Of a stretch of DNA of 64,000 nt, positions 1 through 9,998 are shown piece by piece (within the stretch, counting starts at the first letter, position 1; each line of letters opens with the position of its first letter). Made by a program: the position numbers and the translations under genes. The stretch lies in assembly GCF_900128945.1 (NCBI RefSeq), contig NZ_FQUD01000003.1, positions 682,001-746,000 on the forward strand, written 5' to 3'. The stretch is from Chryseobacterium sp. OV279 (GTDB lineage: Bacteria; Bacteroidota; Bacteroidia; Flavobacteriales; Weeksellaceae). A model generated the notes under the pieces. It did no database searches. It saw only the letters and a program-made list of their open reading frames with translations, and was not told where the DNA came from.

Positions 1-2
1 AC

Positions 3-116
3 CGCCAGTTACTGGATGAAAACCCGATTATTGTGCGAAGGCTTTCCAACAAAATGGTAGCTTCCTACCTCAATATTTCTCAGGAGACCTTAAGCAGATT
101 AAAATCAAAACTCTGA
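3..116 (+). CDS. Crp/Fnr-family regulator, C-terminal fragment cut by window edge
   Basis: The reading frame is open from the window edge and ends at the stop at 114-116, giving the last 37 residues of a protein. The segment VASYLNISQETLSRLKSKL is the recognition-helix part of the winged helix-turn-helix seen at the end of Crp/Fnr-type regulators, where SxETLSR contacts DNA. The cyclic-nucleotide-type sensor domain lies outside the window. The gene directly precedes a siderophore-interacting-type reductase 50 bases downstream, so the two may be linked. The fold call is good; which effector it senses cannot be seen. Confidence 0.75.
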   Translation, partial: RQLLDENPIIVRRLSNKMVASYLNISQETLSRLKSKL

Positions 117-166
117 TTCTGTCATTCTCTGAATTTCTCCGTCTAATCTTTAATTTTTAGCTTCTT

Positions 167-853
167 ATGAACAGCAAGCCTAAACCTTCTGATTTTTTTT
201 CAGGCAATATTCTTTCAAAAAATAAAATTGCAGAAAACACTTTTCACATCAGAATTCAAAGCAGGGATTTTTCGCAGCTTCACTATGCTGCGGGATACAC
301 GGCGGAAATTTTCCTTTCTGATCCTTACTACAATCCGGAGACTGAAGTCCGGGAGTACGCGTTCTGGAATTACGAACCGGTTTTTCATACCGCAGATTTT
401 GCCATCCATACAGATGTGATGAATCAGACTTCAAAATGGATAGAAACCGTTCAGGAAGGCGACAGTATTTTTTTTAGGAAATTTTCTAATGAATTGATTT
501 TAGATGAATCCGGGAGTCATTATTTCCTGATCGGAGATGTTAAAGCACTGGCTTATCTGTATGAGATCAACAGGGCATTAGCCATAAGTAAGAAAGTCGA
601 TAGCTTTATTTATACTGAACGAAAAGAAGAAGTATTTTCCGATCTTGATCACAGTTTTCCGTTAACATCGCATGTCATTAACCCCTTAACACCGGAGGAA
701 ATTGTGGAAATTATAAAGAAAAAATTCCCTGAAAACAGTAAAAATACGATAGTCTACATTTTCGGAAGTGAGGAAATCAGTTCGCTGATCTCTACTTATT
801 TACAAAACAATTCATCTTTTGAAATATCACATATGTACGGGAAAGACTTCTGA
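167..853 (+). CDS. siderophore-interacting-type FAD/ferredoxin-NADP reductase-like protein
   Basis: This 228-residue cytoplasmic protein has the layout of a small flavin reductase of the siderophore-interacting (ViuB/FAD-binding 9) type. Residues about 15-110 form the expected FAD-binding barrel, including YTAEIFL, REYAFWNYEP in place of the usual RxYTxR motif, and FAIHTD before a GDSIFF turn. Residues about 120-228 resemble the NAD(P)H-binding half (YFLIGDVKALAYLYEI, then VYIFGSEEIS). In the family, such enzymes reduce ferric siderophores to release iron. The RxYTxR arginine-tyrosine pair is altered (REYAF), so cofactor binding could differ. It follows the Crp/Fnr fragment on the same strand. 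The assignment is family level only. Confidence 0.6.
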   Translation: MNSKPKPSDFFSGNILSKNKIAENTFHIRIQSRDFSQLHYAAGYTAEIFLSDPYYNPETEVREYAFWNYEPVFHTADFAIHTDVMNQTSKWIETVQEGDSIFFRKFSNELILDESGSHYFLIGDVKALAYLYEINRALAISKKVDSFIYTERKEEVFSDLDHSFPLTSHVINPLTPEEIVEIIKKKFPENSKNTIVYIFGSEEISSLISTYLQNNSSFEISHMYGKDF

Positions 854-912
854 CACAGGGATTATTCTCATAAAATTAATATAGAGAACCGTTTTAGAAA
901 AAATTTAAGCCC

Positions 913-920
913 TATATTTG
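913..920 (+). promoter_or_regulatory. -7 promoter element of the metal efflux operon
   Basis: TATATTTG matches the Bacteroidota -7 consensus TAnnTTTG. It ends eight bases before the ATG of the small exported protein gene at 928, so the transcript would have almost no leader. No clean TTG lies at the expected -33 position; GTTTTAG at 891-897 is the nearest candidate. Confidence 0.5.
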
Positions 921-927
921 CACCGCA

Positions 928-1290
928 ATGTTAAAATGGCTTTCCATAATATGTTCAATGATGTATGTGCTTGCTACCACCAATACGGCGGAAGTGCTTA
1001 AAGTGCCGTTGTTTGTGGAGCATCTTATGGAATATGAAGGAAACTTCGCAGAGTTTGTCATGGAGCACTATGACAACCACAAAGAAGATTCAGATTGGGC
1101 TACAGACCAGAAACTTCCTTTTATCAATCCACCCATTGTGCTGATGGTGAATGCCCAGCTTCCTGATATCAGTTTTCGGATAGAAAAACCTAAAGAAATC
1201 AGTGTGCCGCAGAAAAACAGCACTTATCAGGAGAAAAACTTTCCAAGTCTTTATCTTTCCCGTATTTTCCAGCCTCCGCGGCTCTCTTAA
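928..1290 (+). CDS. small exported protein upstream of heavy-metal RND pump
   Basis: This 120-residue protein starts with a hydrophobic segment (residues 1-20, MLKWLSIICSMMYVLATTNT) that could be a signal peptide or membrane anchor. The next part is acidic and histidine-bearing (VEHLMEYEG, then MEHYDNHKEDSDW). The tail is basic and proline-containing. I do not recognise a defined domain. The gene lies 81 bases before the CusA-type pump and shares its promoter. The histidine-acidic patch would fit a periplasmic metal-binding accessory protein, but that is inference. The ATG at 928 is used because the -7 box sits just upstream; an in-frame ATG pair at 958 is an alternative. Confidence 0.6.
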   Translation: MLKWLSIICSMMYVLATTNTAEVLKVPLFVEHLMEYEGNFAEFVMEHYDNHKEDSDWATDQKLPFINPPIVLMVNAQLPDISFRIEKPKEISVPQKNSTYQEKNFPSLYLSRIFQPPRLS

Positions 1291-1371
1291 TTGATTTTGA
1301 ATTGAAGATTAATGCTTTAGGATTTTGCCCTGAAGCAGTCAATTTCTTGTTTATCAATTAATAATTTTTCC

Positions 1372-4300
1372 ATGTTAAATAAAATTATTGAGTTTTCTGT
1401 AAAGAATAAACTCATCATCGCTCTTTTTACCATAGGGCTGATCCTTCTTGGGATCTATGAAACCACCAAACTTCCTATTGATGCCCAGCCGGATATTACC
1501 AATAATCAGGTTCAGATCATTACCACAGCGCCTTCTTATGGAGCAGCAGACATCGAACGTCTTGTTACTTTTCCGATAGAACAGGCTACCAGCAACATCA
1601 GCGGAATCACTGAACTCCGCAGTTTTTCACGTTTCGGGCTTTCTCTTGTGACCGTCGTTTTTGATGATCAAACGGATGTCTACTGGGCCCGTCAACAGGT
1701 TCAGGAACGCCTTCAGCTTGTTCAGGAAAATATTCCTGAAGGCATCGGGAAACCAGAGCTGGGACCTATTTCTTCCGGACTGGGAGAGATTTTTCAATAT
1801 GTGGTAAGAGCTAAAAAAGGCTACGAAAATGTGTATGATGAAACTGAGCTCAGAACCATTCAGGATTGGGTAATCAGACGCCAGCTTTTAGGAACAAAAG
1901 GAGTAGCAGATGTCAGCAGTTTCGGGGGGAAGTTGAAACAGTACGAAATAGCGATTAATCCTAATAAATTACAAGCATTTAACATTAATATTAATGATGT
2001 TTTTGCTGCCCTGGAAAAGAACAACCAGAATACCGGAGGTGCCTATATCGAGAAGAAAGAAACCGTTCTTTTTATCCGAAGTGAAGGCCTTTTAGGTAGC
2101 GTGGAAGACATCGGAAATATCCAGGTTGCCGATACCAAAGACGGAATTCCGGTTCATATCAAGGATGTCGCATCAGTTAAGATCGGCTTTGCCACAAGAT
2201 ACGGAGCCATGACTTACAATGATACCGGAGAAGTATCAGGAGCCATTGTTTTAATGTTAAAAGGTGAAAATGCCAATGAAGTCATCGGAAATATAAAGCA
2301 GAGACTTGAAAAAATCCAGGAGTCTTTACCTGAAGGGGTTGTCGTAGAGCCGTTCCTTGACCGTGCTAAAATGGTGAATAATACGATCAGTACCGTAAAA
2401 ACCAACCTGATGGAAGGAGCTTTGATCGTCGTTTTTATCCTTGTTCTGTTCCTTGGGAATTTCAGAGCAGGATTATTGGTGGCATCGGTGATTCCTTTAG
2501 CCATGCTGTTTGCCATTATCATGATGAATATTTTTGGGGTCGGAGGAAACCTAATGAGTCTCGGAGCCCTTGATTTCGGATTGATTGTAGACGGAGCCGT
2601 TATTATCGTGGAAGCTGTTCTCCATCAGCTGGCTCATAAAAAGCATTTTGGTAAAGACAATATGCTCAGCAAGAAGGAAATGGATGAACAGGTTTCCGGT
2701 TCTGCTTCAAAAATGGTGAACAGTGCCGTATTCGGGCAAATCATTATCCTGATCGTGTACCTTCCGATTTTTACGCTTCAGGGAATTGAAGGAAAAATGT
2801 TCAAACCTATGGCTCAAACGGTTGCTTTTGCTTTGGTCGGAGCATTCCTGCTTTCCTTAACTTATATTCCGATGATGAGCTCGCTTGTTTTGAGTAAAAA
2901 GAAAAAGGAGAAGGACAATATTTCAGACAGGGTCATGGCCAAAGTAGAAGCAGGTCATCAGAAATTCCTGATGAAAGCTCTTAAATTCAGAAAAACAATT
3001 CTTCTGACTGTTTTGGTCCTTTTTGCAGGCGCTGTGGTGATTCTTTCCAGAATGGGTGGTGAATTCATTCCATCATTAGAAGAAGGCGATTTTGCTGTTG
3101 AAATGCGTATTCTGCAGGGAAGTAACATTAATGAAACAAAAAAGGTAACCAGTCAGGCTGCCGGAATTCTTCTGAAACAGTTTCCTGAAGTAGAAAAAGT
3201 AGTTACCAAGATCGGAAGTGCGGAAATTCCTACAGAACCCATGCCGATGGATGCGGGAGACATGATTATTGTTTTAAAACCTAAAAAAGAATGGACATCC
3301 GCCACATCATTTCCTGAACTTTCAGCTAAGATGAGCGAATCCCTCAAAGTCATTCCGGGATTGACGACAGGCTTCCAATTTCCTGTGCAGATGCGTTTCA
3401 ATGAGCTGATGACAGGAGCCAGACAGGATGTGGTCTGTAAAATTTATGGTGAAGATCTGGACAGTCTTGCGCTGTATGCAAAAAAGCTAGGCAGTATCAT
3501 TAATACCGTGAAAGGTGCGCAGGATCTCTATCTGGAACCTGTTGTGGGAGCGCCTCAGGTGGTGATTGATTACAACCGGGCAGAACTTTCACGTCACCGT
3601 ATTTCCGTAGCAGAAATCAACAGAGTGATCAATATGGCTTTTGCAGGACAAACCGCAGGAGCTTTATACGAAGGGGAAAGGAAATTTGATATTGTGGTCC
3701 GTATGGATAACGAACATAAAAAAGATATCACCAGCATCCGGAATCTTTTGGTTCCTACCGCTTCAGGTGAACAGATTCCGTTATCTCAATTGGCTAAAGT
3801 GGAATTAAAAAACAGTCCGAATCAGATTCAGAGGGAAGATACTAAAAGAAGGATTGTGGTAGGATTTAACGTGCGTGGGAGAGATGTTCAGAGCATCGTG
3901 GAAGAGCTTCAGAAGAAGACGGATAAAGATTTAAAATTGTCTTCCGGGTATACGATTTCCTATGGCGGTGCCTTTGAGAATTTAAATGAAGCCAAAGCCA
4001 GACTGGGAATTGCCGTTCCAATTTCACTGGTGATGATTTTCTTACTACTATTCTTTGCTTTCGGTTCTGTAAAACACAGTCTGATTATTTACACCGCGAT
4101 TCCTTTATCAGCCATTGGCGGGGTATATTTTATGGCGTTGAGAGGCATGCCTTTCAGCATCAGTGCAGGAGTTGGATTTATTGCCCTTTTCGGAGTTGCC
4201 GTACTTAACGGAATTGTTTTGATATCAGAGTTTAACCGGTTAAAAAAGAACGGGATAACCAACACCAGCAGAATTGTCCTGATGGGAACAAGAATCAGGC

Positions 4301-5709
4301 TTCGTCCGGTTTTAATGACCGCTTTTGTTGCTTCATTAGGTTTCCTTCCGATGGCACTCAGCAGTGGTGCAGGGGCAGAAGTACAAAGGCCTTTGGCAAC
4401 GGTAGTTATTGGCGGACTGATGTTGGCCACCTTACTTACCCTATTTGTGCTTCCTATTCTCTATGTCTTATTTGAACGAATTAATAAAAAGAAAATGAAA
4501 TTCTCTAAAAAACTTAATTATAAAAAACTGTCGGTGATTCTGTTATTACTTTCCGTAAGTGGAATCAGTGCACAGGAAAATATTACTTATGAACAGGCTT
4601 TGGAAAAGGCTTATCAACAAAACGGGACGCTTAAAAATTCAAAACTGATCTCTGATTATCAGGAAAAACTGAAAGGAACTTATCTTGATATTCCGCAACT
4701 GGAAGTGGCTGGCGCTATCGGACAGATCCAGGGACAGGAAACCGACAATTCATTCTCGGTATCGCAAAGATTCAGTTTTCCGACAGTATATTCGAAAAGA
4801 AAACAAATGCTGGACGCTTCATGGACGGCTAGTGTGATGAATCAAAACCTGACCAAAGCACAGCTCAGAAAGGAAGTTTCAGATGTTTTTTACAGGATCT
4901 TAATTCTTCAGGAAAAGAAAAAAGTACTGGAATACATCAGCCGTCTGTATCAGAATTTTGCCGATAAAGCAAGCTTAAGACTGAAAAAAGGAGAGGCTAA
5001 TATTCTGGAGGAATCTACCGGTTCCATCCAGAAAGAGCAGGCAGACATCCAGTTGAATACGCTTGAAAATGACCTGAATATCGCGAAACTGCAATTCCAG
5101 TTACTGCTTCAGTCTGAAAAGCCGTATCAACCTGTAGCTGATCAGTCTGTCATGGACATCAGTCTGCAACGCTTTGAGGAAACCATCAGCCAGCATCCTG
5201 AACTCCAGTATTTACAACAGCAGATTAAAATCAATGAAGCTGAAGTACAGCTTGAAAAAAGTAAACTTCTTCCTGAACTTCTTGTGGGATACACGAATCA
5301 AAGCATGAAGAACATCAATAATAACCGTTTTAATTCCGTTCAGGTCGGTGTGGGAATTCCGTTGTTCACGAAAGGGCAGAGGGCATTGGCCAAAGCTGCT
5401 CAGGCTAAAATTGCTGTTTCCGAAAATGAATACCAGCGTAAAGAGATTGAGCTTAAAAACAGAATCGGACAGCAGATCAGCAATTACATGAATCAAAAGA
5501 AGATTATTGACAATTATGAAAAGAAACAGCTTCCGAAATCTGAAACGATTCTAACTGCTGCCCAGAAGCAGATGGATGCCGGAGAAATCGATTATATGAC
5601 CTGGGTTTTATTGGTCAATCAGGCTGTGAAAACGAAAGCAGACTACATCGATCATCTGGAAAAACTTAACCAGATTGCAGCAGAATTCAATTATTTAATT
5701 TCAAAATAA
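1372..5709 (+). CDS. CusA/CzcA heavy-metal RND efflux pump fused to TolC-type outer-membrane channel
   Basis: This 1445-residue protein joins two parts of a tripartite metal efflux system. Residues 1 to about 1040 are a complete HME-type RND pump. TM1 lies near the N-terminus, and LPIDAQPDITNNQVQI follows it. TM4 carries the heavy-metal signature GALDFGLIVDGAVIIVE with D401, D407 and E414, which match the proton-relay residues known from CzcA. A second transmembrane bundle ends near residue 1035. From M1042 (base 4495) comes a signal-peptide-like stretch ending SGISAQ, then a TolC/CusC-type coiled-coil channel (YEQALEKAYQQNG onward) to the end. The adaptor gene follows after 7 bases. Fused RND-TolC proteins are known in Bacteroidota. 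The metal specificity is not visible. Confidence 0.93.
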   Translation: MLNKIIEFSVKNKLIIALFTIGLILLGIYETTKLPIDAQPDITNNQVQIITTAPSYGAADIERLVTFPIEQATSNISGITELRSFSRFGLSLVTVVFDDQTDVYWARQQVQERLQLVQENIPEGIGKPELGPISSGLGEIFQYVVRAKKGYENVYDETELRTIQDWVIRRQLLGTKGVADVSSFGGKLKQYEIAINPNKLQAFNININDVFAALEKNNQNTGGAYIEKKETVLFIRSEGLLGSVEDIGNIQVADTKDGIPVHIKDVASVKIGFATRYGAMTYNDTGEVSGAIVLMLKGENANEVIGNIKQRLEKIQESLPEGVVVEPFLDRAKMVNNTISTVKTNLMEGALIVVFILVLFLGNFRAGLLVASVIPLAMLFAIIMMNIFGVGGNLMSLGALDFGLIVDGAVIIVEAVLHQLAHKKHFGKDNMLSKKEMDEQVSGSASKMVNSAVFGQIIILIVYLPIFTLQGIEGKMFKPMAQTVAFALVGAFLLSLTYIPMMSSLVLSKKKKEKDNISDRVMAKVEAGHQKFLMKALKFRKTILLTVLVLFAGAVVILSRMGGEFIPSLEEGDFAVEMRILQGSNINETKKVTSQAAGILLKQFPEVEKVVTKIGSAEIPTEPMPMDAGDMIIVLKPKKEWTSATSFPELSAKMSESLKVIPGLTTGFQFPVQMRFNELMTGARQDVVCKIYGEDLDSLALYAKKLGSIINTVKGAQDLYLEPVVGAPQVVIDYNRAELSRHRISVAEINRVINMAFAGQTAGALYEGERKFDIVVRMDNEHKKDITSIRNLLVPTASGEQIPLSQLAKVELKNSPNQIQREDTKRRIVVGFNVRGRDVQSIVEELQKKTDKDLKLSSGYTISYGGAFENLNEAKARLGIAVPISLVMIFLLLFFAFGSVKHSLIIYTAIPLSAIGGVYFMALRGMPFSISAGVGFIALFGVAVLNGIVLISEFNRLKKNGITNTSRIVLMGTRIRLRPVLMTAFVASLGFLPMALSSGAGAEVQRPLATVVIGGLMLATLLTLFVLPILYVLFERINKKKMKFSKKLNYKKLSVILLLLSVSGISAQENITYEQALEKAYQQNGTLKNSKLISDYQEKLKGTYLDIPQLEVAGAIGQIQGQETDNSFSVSQRFSFPTVYSKRKQMLDASWTASVMNQNLTKAQLRKEVSDVFYRILILQEKKKVLEYISRLYQNFADKASLRLKKGEANILEESTGSIQKEQADIQLNTLENDLNIAKLQFQLLLQSEKPYQPVADQSVMDISLQRFEETISQHPELQYLQQQIKINEAEVQLEKSKLLPELLVGYTNQSMKNINNNRFNSVQVGVGIPLFTKGQRALAKAAQAKIAVSENEYQRKEIELKNRIGQQISNYMNQKKIIDNYEKKQLPKSETILTAAQKQMDAGEIDYMTWVLLVNQAVKTKADYIDHLEKLNQIAAEFNYLISK

Positions 5710-5716
5710 TAGCGGA

Positions 5717-6868
5717 ATGTCATTCAAAAAAATATCTATATACAGCCTTGGTTTAGCTCTTGTTTTATCTTCATGTTCAGGAAAAAAAGAAGAGGAGAAA
5801 ACCATTTACGAGAATAAAAAATTTGCGAAGAATAAAGAAAATACGGTAAAGCTTTCAGAAAAGCAGCTTCAGACAGTAGGTGTGACCACGACCATTATTC
5901 AAAGCAGGAATATGGACAAACTGGTCAGACTAAACGGAAAAGCAGAGATTGCGCCGTCGCATATGAGTTCGGTTTCCAGCATTATGGGCGGACACATCAA
6001 GTCGATTCATGTCATCAGTGGAAGTCATTTTAAGAAAGGTCAGGTGCTGGCTGTGGTGGAAGATCCTCAGTTTATACAGCTACAACAGGATTATTTGGTG
6101 ACCCGAGCTCAGCTGGAATCTGCAAGACTGAATCTTAGCCGTCAGAAAGATCTTAATATCAGCAAAGCCAGCAGCGATAAAACCCTGCAGACCGCACAGG
6201 CTGATTATTCCACTTTGAATGCCACTTTAAAAGGACTGGAAGAAAAACTGAGAATCATAGGCATCAATGCAAAAGGACTGAGCTCAGGAAATATCAGAAG
6301 CAGAATCAGTATTTATGCGCCTTTCAATGGATTTGTGAGCAAGATTCTGGTCAATAACGGACAATATATCAATCCGGCTGATACTTTATTTGAACTGATT
6401 GATCCTGCCGGATTATTGCTCGAACTTAAAGTTTTTGAAAATGATGTGAATGATATTAAAACCGGACAGGACATTCTGGTCTACAGCAATGAAAATCCTG
6501 ATCTTAAACTGAACGCGAAAATCGTCAGCGTAGTTCCCAGCATTGAAAACGGAGGCGCTGCGATGGCGGTTGCTAAACTTTCCTCTCCTAATTCAGATTT
6601 TGTGAAAGGAATGTATATTAATGCAGAAGTAAGCATTAGTGGTAGAAATACGCCGGGACTTCCCAATGAGTCCGTCGTTTCTTTTGAAAACAGAAGTTAT
6701 GTTTTTGAAGACCATGGAAGAGGCAATTATAAGATGATTCCGGTTACAGCAGGAATCTCCGATGACCAGTTTACGGAAATCCTGAAAGCAGATTTCTTAA
6801 AGGATAAAAAAATAGTGCAAAAAGGAGCGTACGGCCTTCTGATGATGCTTAAGAATAAAGCGGAGTAG
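5717..6868 (+). CDS. RND efflux periplasmic adaptor lipoprotein (CusB/CzcB type)
   Basis: This 383-residue protein is the membrane-fusion partner of the pump encoded just upstream. It has a lipoprotein signal with lipobox LSSC and acylated cysteine at residue 20. A barrel-sandwich (lipoyl-like) half begins at GGHIKSIHVISGSHFKKGQV, followed by a long helical hairpin (QQDYLVTRAQLESARLNLSR). The second lipoyl half reads ISIYAPFNGFVSKILV. Beta-barrel and membrane-proximal domains complete it. It should bridge the inner-membrane pump and the outer-membrane channel. No histidine- or methionine-rich metal-binding tail is evident. It is the last gene of the operon and ends before a strong hairpin. 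Confidence 0.9.
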   Translation: MSFKKISIYSLGLALVLSSCSGKKEEEKTIYENKKFAKNKENTVKLSEKQLQTVGVTTTIIQSRNMDKLVRLNGKAEIAPSHMSSVSSIMGGHIKSIHVISGSHFKKGQVLAVVEDPQFIQLQQDYLVTRAQLESARLNLSRQKDLNISKASSDKTLQTAQADYSTLNATLKGLEEKLRIIGINAKGLSSGNIRSRISIYAPFNGFVSKILVNNGQYINPADTLFELIDPAGLLLELKVFENDVNDIKTGQDILVYSNENPDLKLNAKIVSVVPSIENGGAAMAVAKLSSPNSDFVKGMYINAEVSISGRNTPGLPNESVVSFENRSYVFEDHGRGNYKMIPVTAGISDDQFTEILKADFLKDKKIVQKGAYGLLMMLKNKAE

Positions 6869-6892
6869 ATCATATATCGTTTTAAACTATAA

Positions 6893-6926
6893 AAATAAAG
6901 ACTGCCCGAATGTGCAGTCTTTATTT
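6893..6926. terminator. bidirectional terminator hairpin
   Basis: Arms AAATAAAGACTGC (6893-6905) and GCAGTCTTTATTT (6914-6926) pair perfectly around an eight-base loop and are followed by a T-run. It lies between two converging genes and probably serves both. Confidence 0.85.
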
Positions 6927-6928
6927 TT

Positions 6929-9820
6929 TTATTTCTCCTTAAGATCTTTATTGATCTGCTTTTCCGCATTTTTAGCTTTCTCTTCCTGAGCTTCTTTTTC
7001 CTTCCGTTGCTGCCTTCTTGATTTTTTCTCAGCCCGTTTTTCTTCACGGATCACTTTGTTCGACTTTTTATTGTACAGCGCATCTACAATTCCTTGTCCG
7101 GTTTTACTGAAAATTTTGATTTTCGGTTTGCTGTGAGTTCCCGTGACTACAATTGGAAAACCAATCCAGCCAGCCGGAGGAAGACCGACTCTCACTCTTA
7201 AATCCAGCAGTCCGTTGAAACTCGTTGTTCCGCTGATAGAAGGTCTCAGAACGGAAACTTTAAAGGTGAATTTATCTACGTGGATCAAATTGTTTTTGAT
7301 ATTGGTTTCAATCGTTACGCCCTTCATATCAGGATTATCAAAAGCCTTTGCACCAATATTATCTCCGACAGCAGAAAGCATTTTCAGGTTTTTCACTTCA
7401 ACATCCCGGAGATTGACTGTTCCACCGCCTTCCAGTGAAGGATAAATCGGGCTCATGTTTTTATCAAAATCCCCTTTCAGTTTATAATCCAGAGATACAA
7501 TTCCTTTGACATCTTTGGCTGCAGTGGCCATTTCACGAACCATATCAATCTCTTTATAAGCTCTCTGAACATCAAAATCCTGAACTTTAAGGGCTACATC
7601 ATAATTAGCCGTGAGCGGAGATTCATCCTGATAACGCGCATCAATATTCATGCGGCTTCCGATAATGTCAAACGAGGTGTTTTTAAGATACACTTCTCCT
7701 TTATTCACCGAAGCATTTCCTTTCAGGTGATTAAGCGCCAATCCTTTAAATTCAACCTTTTTGGCATTAGCTTCCAGGGAAACATCCAGGTTTTTCGGGA
7801 TGATGACCACACCGCTGCTTTTCGGGTTTTCTACTTTTGCATATTCCACTTCAATGGATTTATCGGTATTGTCTCCACTTTTAAGGGCCATAAACTCATC
7901 GATCAGGATGTAATTGGAATTTAAAGTGAATTTCCCATGAAGCGTTCCTTTTCTTTCAATAAAATAATTGATGGTATTGAGGAGATAACCGTTCAGTGCA
8001 AAATCAGATTTTCCGTAGGTAGCCAGGAATTTTCTGAACCACATTTTTTCATTTTCAAACTGAAAATTTCCCTCTTTGATAAAAAATGACTGAGGAAGGT
8101 ATTCTGTGGTGGCTTTAATGTTTTTTAAAATTAAAGTTCCTTTGTTATCCAACTTGCTGTACTGCCCGGTTGTAGCATAACTCTGCCGGCCATTTAGCGA
8201 TAGATCCGCCATGATTAATCCGCTGATATCGAATCCTTTTTTCGCAAAAACTTTATAGATTCTTCCGACATTCAATACGCCTTTTGCGCGGACTTTATAC
8301 AGCAGATCTTCGAAATTCTTTAAATCGGCATTCACAAAAACAGGATTTCCTTCAAAATCAAAGCTGAAGGGATCCAGTTTTACACCAAGGCTTTTGAAAG
8401 TCCCGTCCGTATTGATAATATTCGCTACCAAATTGATATTTTGGATAGGGTTGGGGTAATATTTTGTTTTGACCAAACCGTTTTTAAGGTTCAGATAGCC
8501 ATTGGTTTTTGGAAACAGCTTTTTATCCAGACTGAAAATTCCATTGGCTTTAATATTGGTATCCATCAATCCCCGGACATCAATATCTTTCAGCCCTAAA
8601 GCCTGGCTCAACGTCTTCAGGTCTACAGCGCCTTTTATATTGGCATCCACCTGCATTTCGTTCAAACCTTTCGTTTTCACATAAGCCCGGAAATTATTAT
8701 TCGGACCCAGATCAAAACTCAGCTTTTTCAAATCTACGGCAAGCTGATTGGTGTCTAATGACGGTAAATCCACATTCAGATCCATATTCAGATGGTTCAT
8801 CGGAACGGGCGCTTTTCCATTAGACACAAAACCGTTTTTAACCAAAAGACGTACTTTGACTCTCGGTTTCACATTTTTAGGATCACTGAACCTGCCTTTG
8901 ATATGAAAATACAGATCACTGTTACCTTCTATTTTGGTGTTTTTTGCCCAGTCGAGATATTGCGGAGGAAGCACGGAAATCATCTCACGGATTGTAGTTT
9001 TTTCCGAAGCTGCTTTGATGTCCATATTGTACCCGTCTTTTAGAATACTCATAAATCCAATAAATCTTAGAGGTAAATCATTAATTCTTAACTCATTCTT
9101 TTTTAAGACAAAAGTTAAGGCATTGGTATTAATTCTGGTGATCAGGTCTGCGTGTAAAGTTTTTTGTTTGGCGTAATAAATTCTGTTCAGGCTGAAATCC
9201 ACTTTATCAATATCAAGATTCGTCTGAAGGTCAAAAATATCCTCACTCAATCCGCCTTTTCCTGTATAATTCAGCCCTTTGGCATCTACTAAAACTCTTG
9301 CAGAATGATCGTTGTATCTGATATTCCAGTTTTTAAGTCTGATCAGGTCCAGTTTGATAGAAGCACCTGTTTCTGTAGTATCTTTAGGCTTTCCGGAAGG
9401 TTTGGAGACGTAGACATTATAATTCGCTTCTCCTTTACTGTTGACAAAAACATTGGCATTGGCATCGGTAACATAAATTTCATCAATCTTCACTTCACGA
9501 TTGAAAATCAGATTTTTAAGATTGATTCCCACTGCTAATTCTTTTGCCGTCAGTAACGTGTCATTCTGAAAAGGTTTTGAGCCCTGTAAAACGAGATCAT
9601 CTACAGAAACCGTAAGAGAAGGGAAGTGGCGGAAGAAGGTAAGATGCGTCTTTTTATAATCGAGTTTACCCGCAAGATGCCGATTGGCAAATATTTTTAC
9701 CTGCTGAGAAATCGTTCCCGGAAAAAGGATGGGAATGATAAACATTAAAAATAAGATGGCTGCTATTGAAATTCCGGTCCATTTTAGAATTTTCAAAATT
9801 ATTTTTTTAAACTTTTCCAT
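6929..9820 (-). CDS. AsmA-family protein
   Basis: This 963-residue protein has one N-terminal transmembrane segment (about residues 12-35, ending PILFPGTIS) and then a very long beta-rich region. The region just after the membrane helix (LTFFRHFPSLTVSVDDLVLQG) and the C-terminal part (LDLRVRVGLPPAGWIGFPIVVTG) are typical of AsmA-like proteins. Family members form bridge-like grooves in the envelope and are linked to lipid transport to the outer membrane. The last 50 residues are highly charged and probably helical (REEKRAEKKSRRQQRKEKE). The gene is monocistronic and converges on the efflux operon. Role at the outer membrane is inferred from the family. Confidence 0.85.
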   Translation of the reverse strand: MEKFKKIILKILKWTGISIAAILFLMFIIPILFPGTISQQVKIFANRHLAGKLDYKKTHLTFFRHFPSLTVSVDDLVLQGSKPFQNDTLLTAKELAVGINLKNLIFNREVKIDEIYVTDANANVFVNSKGEANYNVYVSKPSGKPKDTTETGASIKLDLIRLKNWNIRYNDHSARVLVDAKGLNYTGKGGLSEDIFDLQTNLDIDKVDFSLNRIYYAKQKTLHADLITRINTNALTFVLKKNELRINDLPLRFIGFMSILKDGYNMDIKAASEKTTIREMISVLPPQYLDWAKNTKIEGNSDLYFHIKGRFSDPKNVKPRVKVRLLVKNGFVSNGKAPVPMNHLNMDLNVDLPSLDTNQLAVDLKKLSFDLGPNNNFRAYVKTKGLNEMQVDANIKGAVDLKTLSQALGLKDIDVRGLMDTNIKANGIFSLDKKLFPKTNGYLNLKNGLVKTKYYPNPIQNINLVANIINTDGTFKSLGVKLDPFSFDFEGNPVFVNADLKNFEDLLYKVRAKGVLNVGRIYKVFAKKGFDISGLIMADLSLNGRQSYATTGQYSKLDNKGTLILKNIKATTEYLPQSFFIKEGNFQFENEKMWFRKFLATYGKSDFALNGYLLNTINYFIERKGTLHGKFTLNSNYILIDEFMALKSGDNTDKSIEVEYAKVENPKSSGVVIIPKNLDVSLEANAKKVEFKGLALNHLKGNASVNKGEVYLKNTSFDIIGSRMNIDARYQDESPLTANYDVALKVQDFDVQRAYKEIDMVREMATAAKDVKGIVSLDYKLKGDFDKNMSPIYPSLEGGGTVNLRDVEVKNLKMLSAVGDNIGAKAFDNPDMKGVTIETNIKNNLIHVDKFTFKVSVLRPSISGTTSFNGLLDLRVRVGLPPAGWIGFPIVVTGTHSKPKIKIFSKTGQGIVDALYNKKSNKVIREEKRAEKKSRRQQRKEKEAQEEKAKNAEKQINKDLKEK

Positions 9821-9998
9821 AAATCCATAATTTTGATGAATATTGATAATGATAATTAGTTATTTGTAATCTAAAATCAAGCCATTTGCCAATCCTACTT
9901 TTCTTTAATATTATTTTTTTGTAAGTTCGCGCCGCGGTGAAATAGGCTACGGAAAATAAATAAGAGTGCCTGTTCATCGCTATTTAACGTTAAAATTT

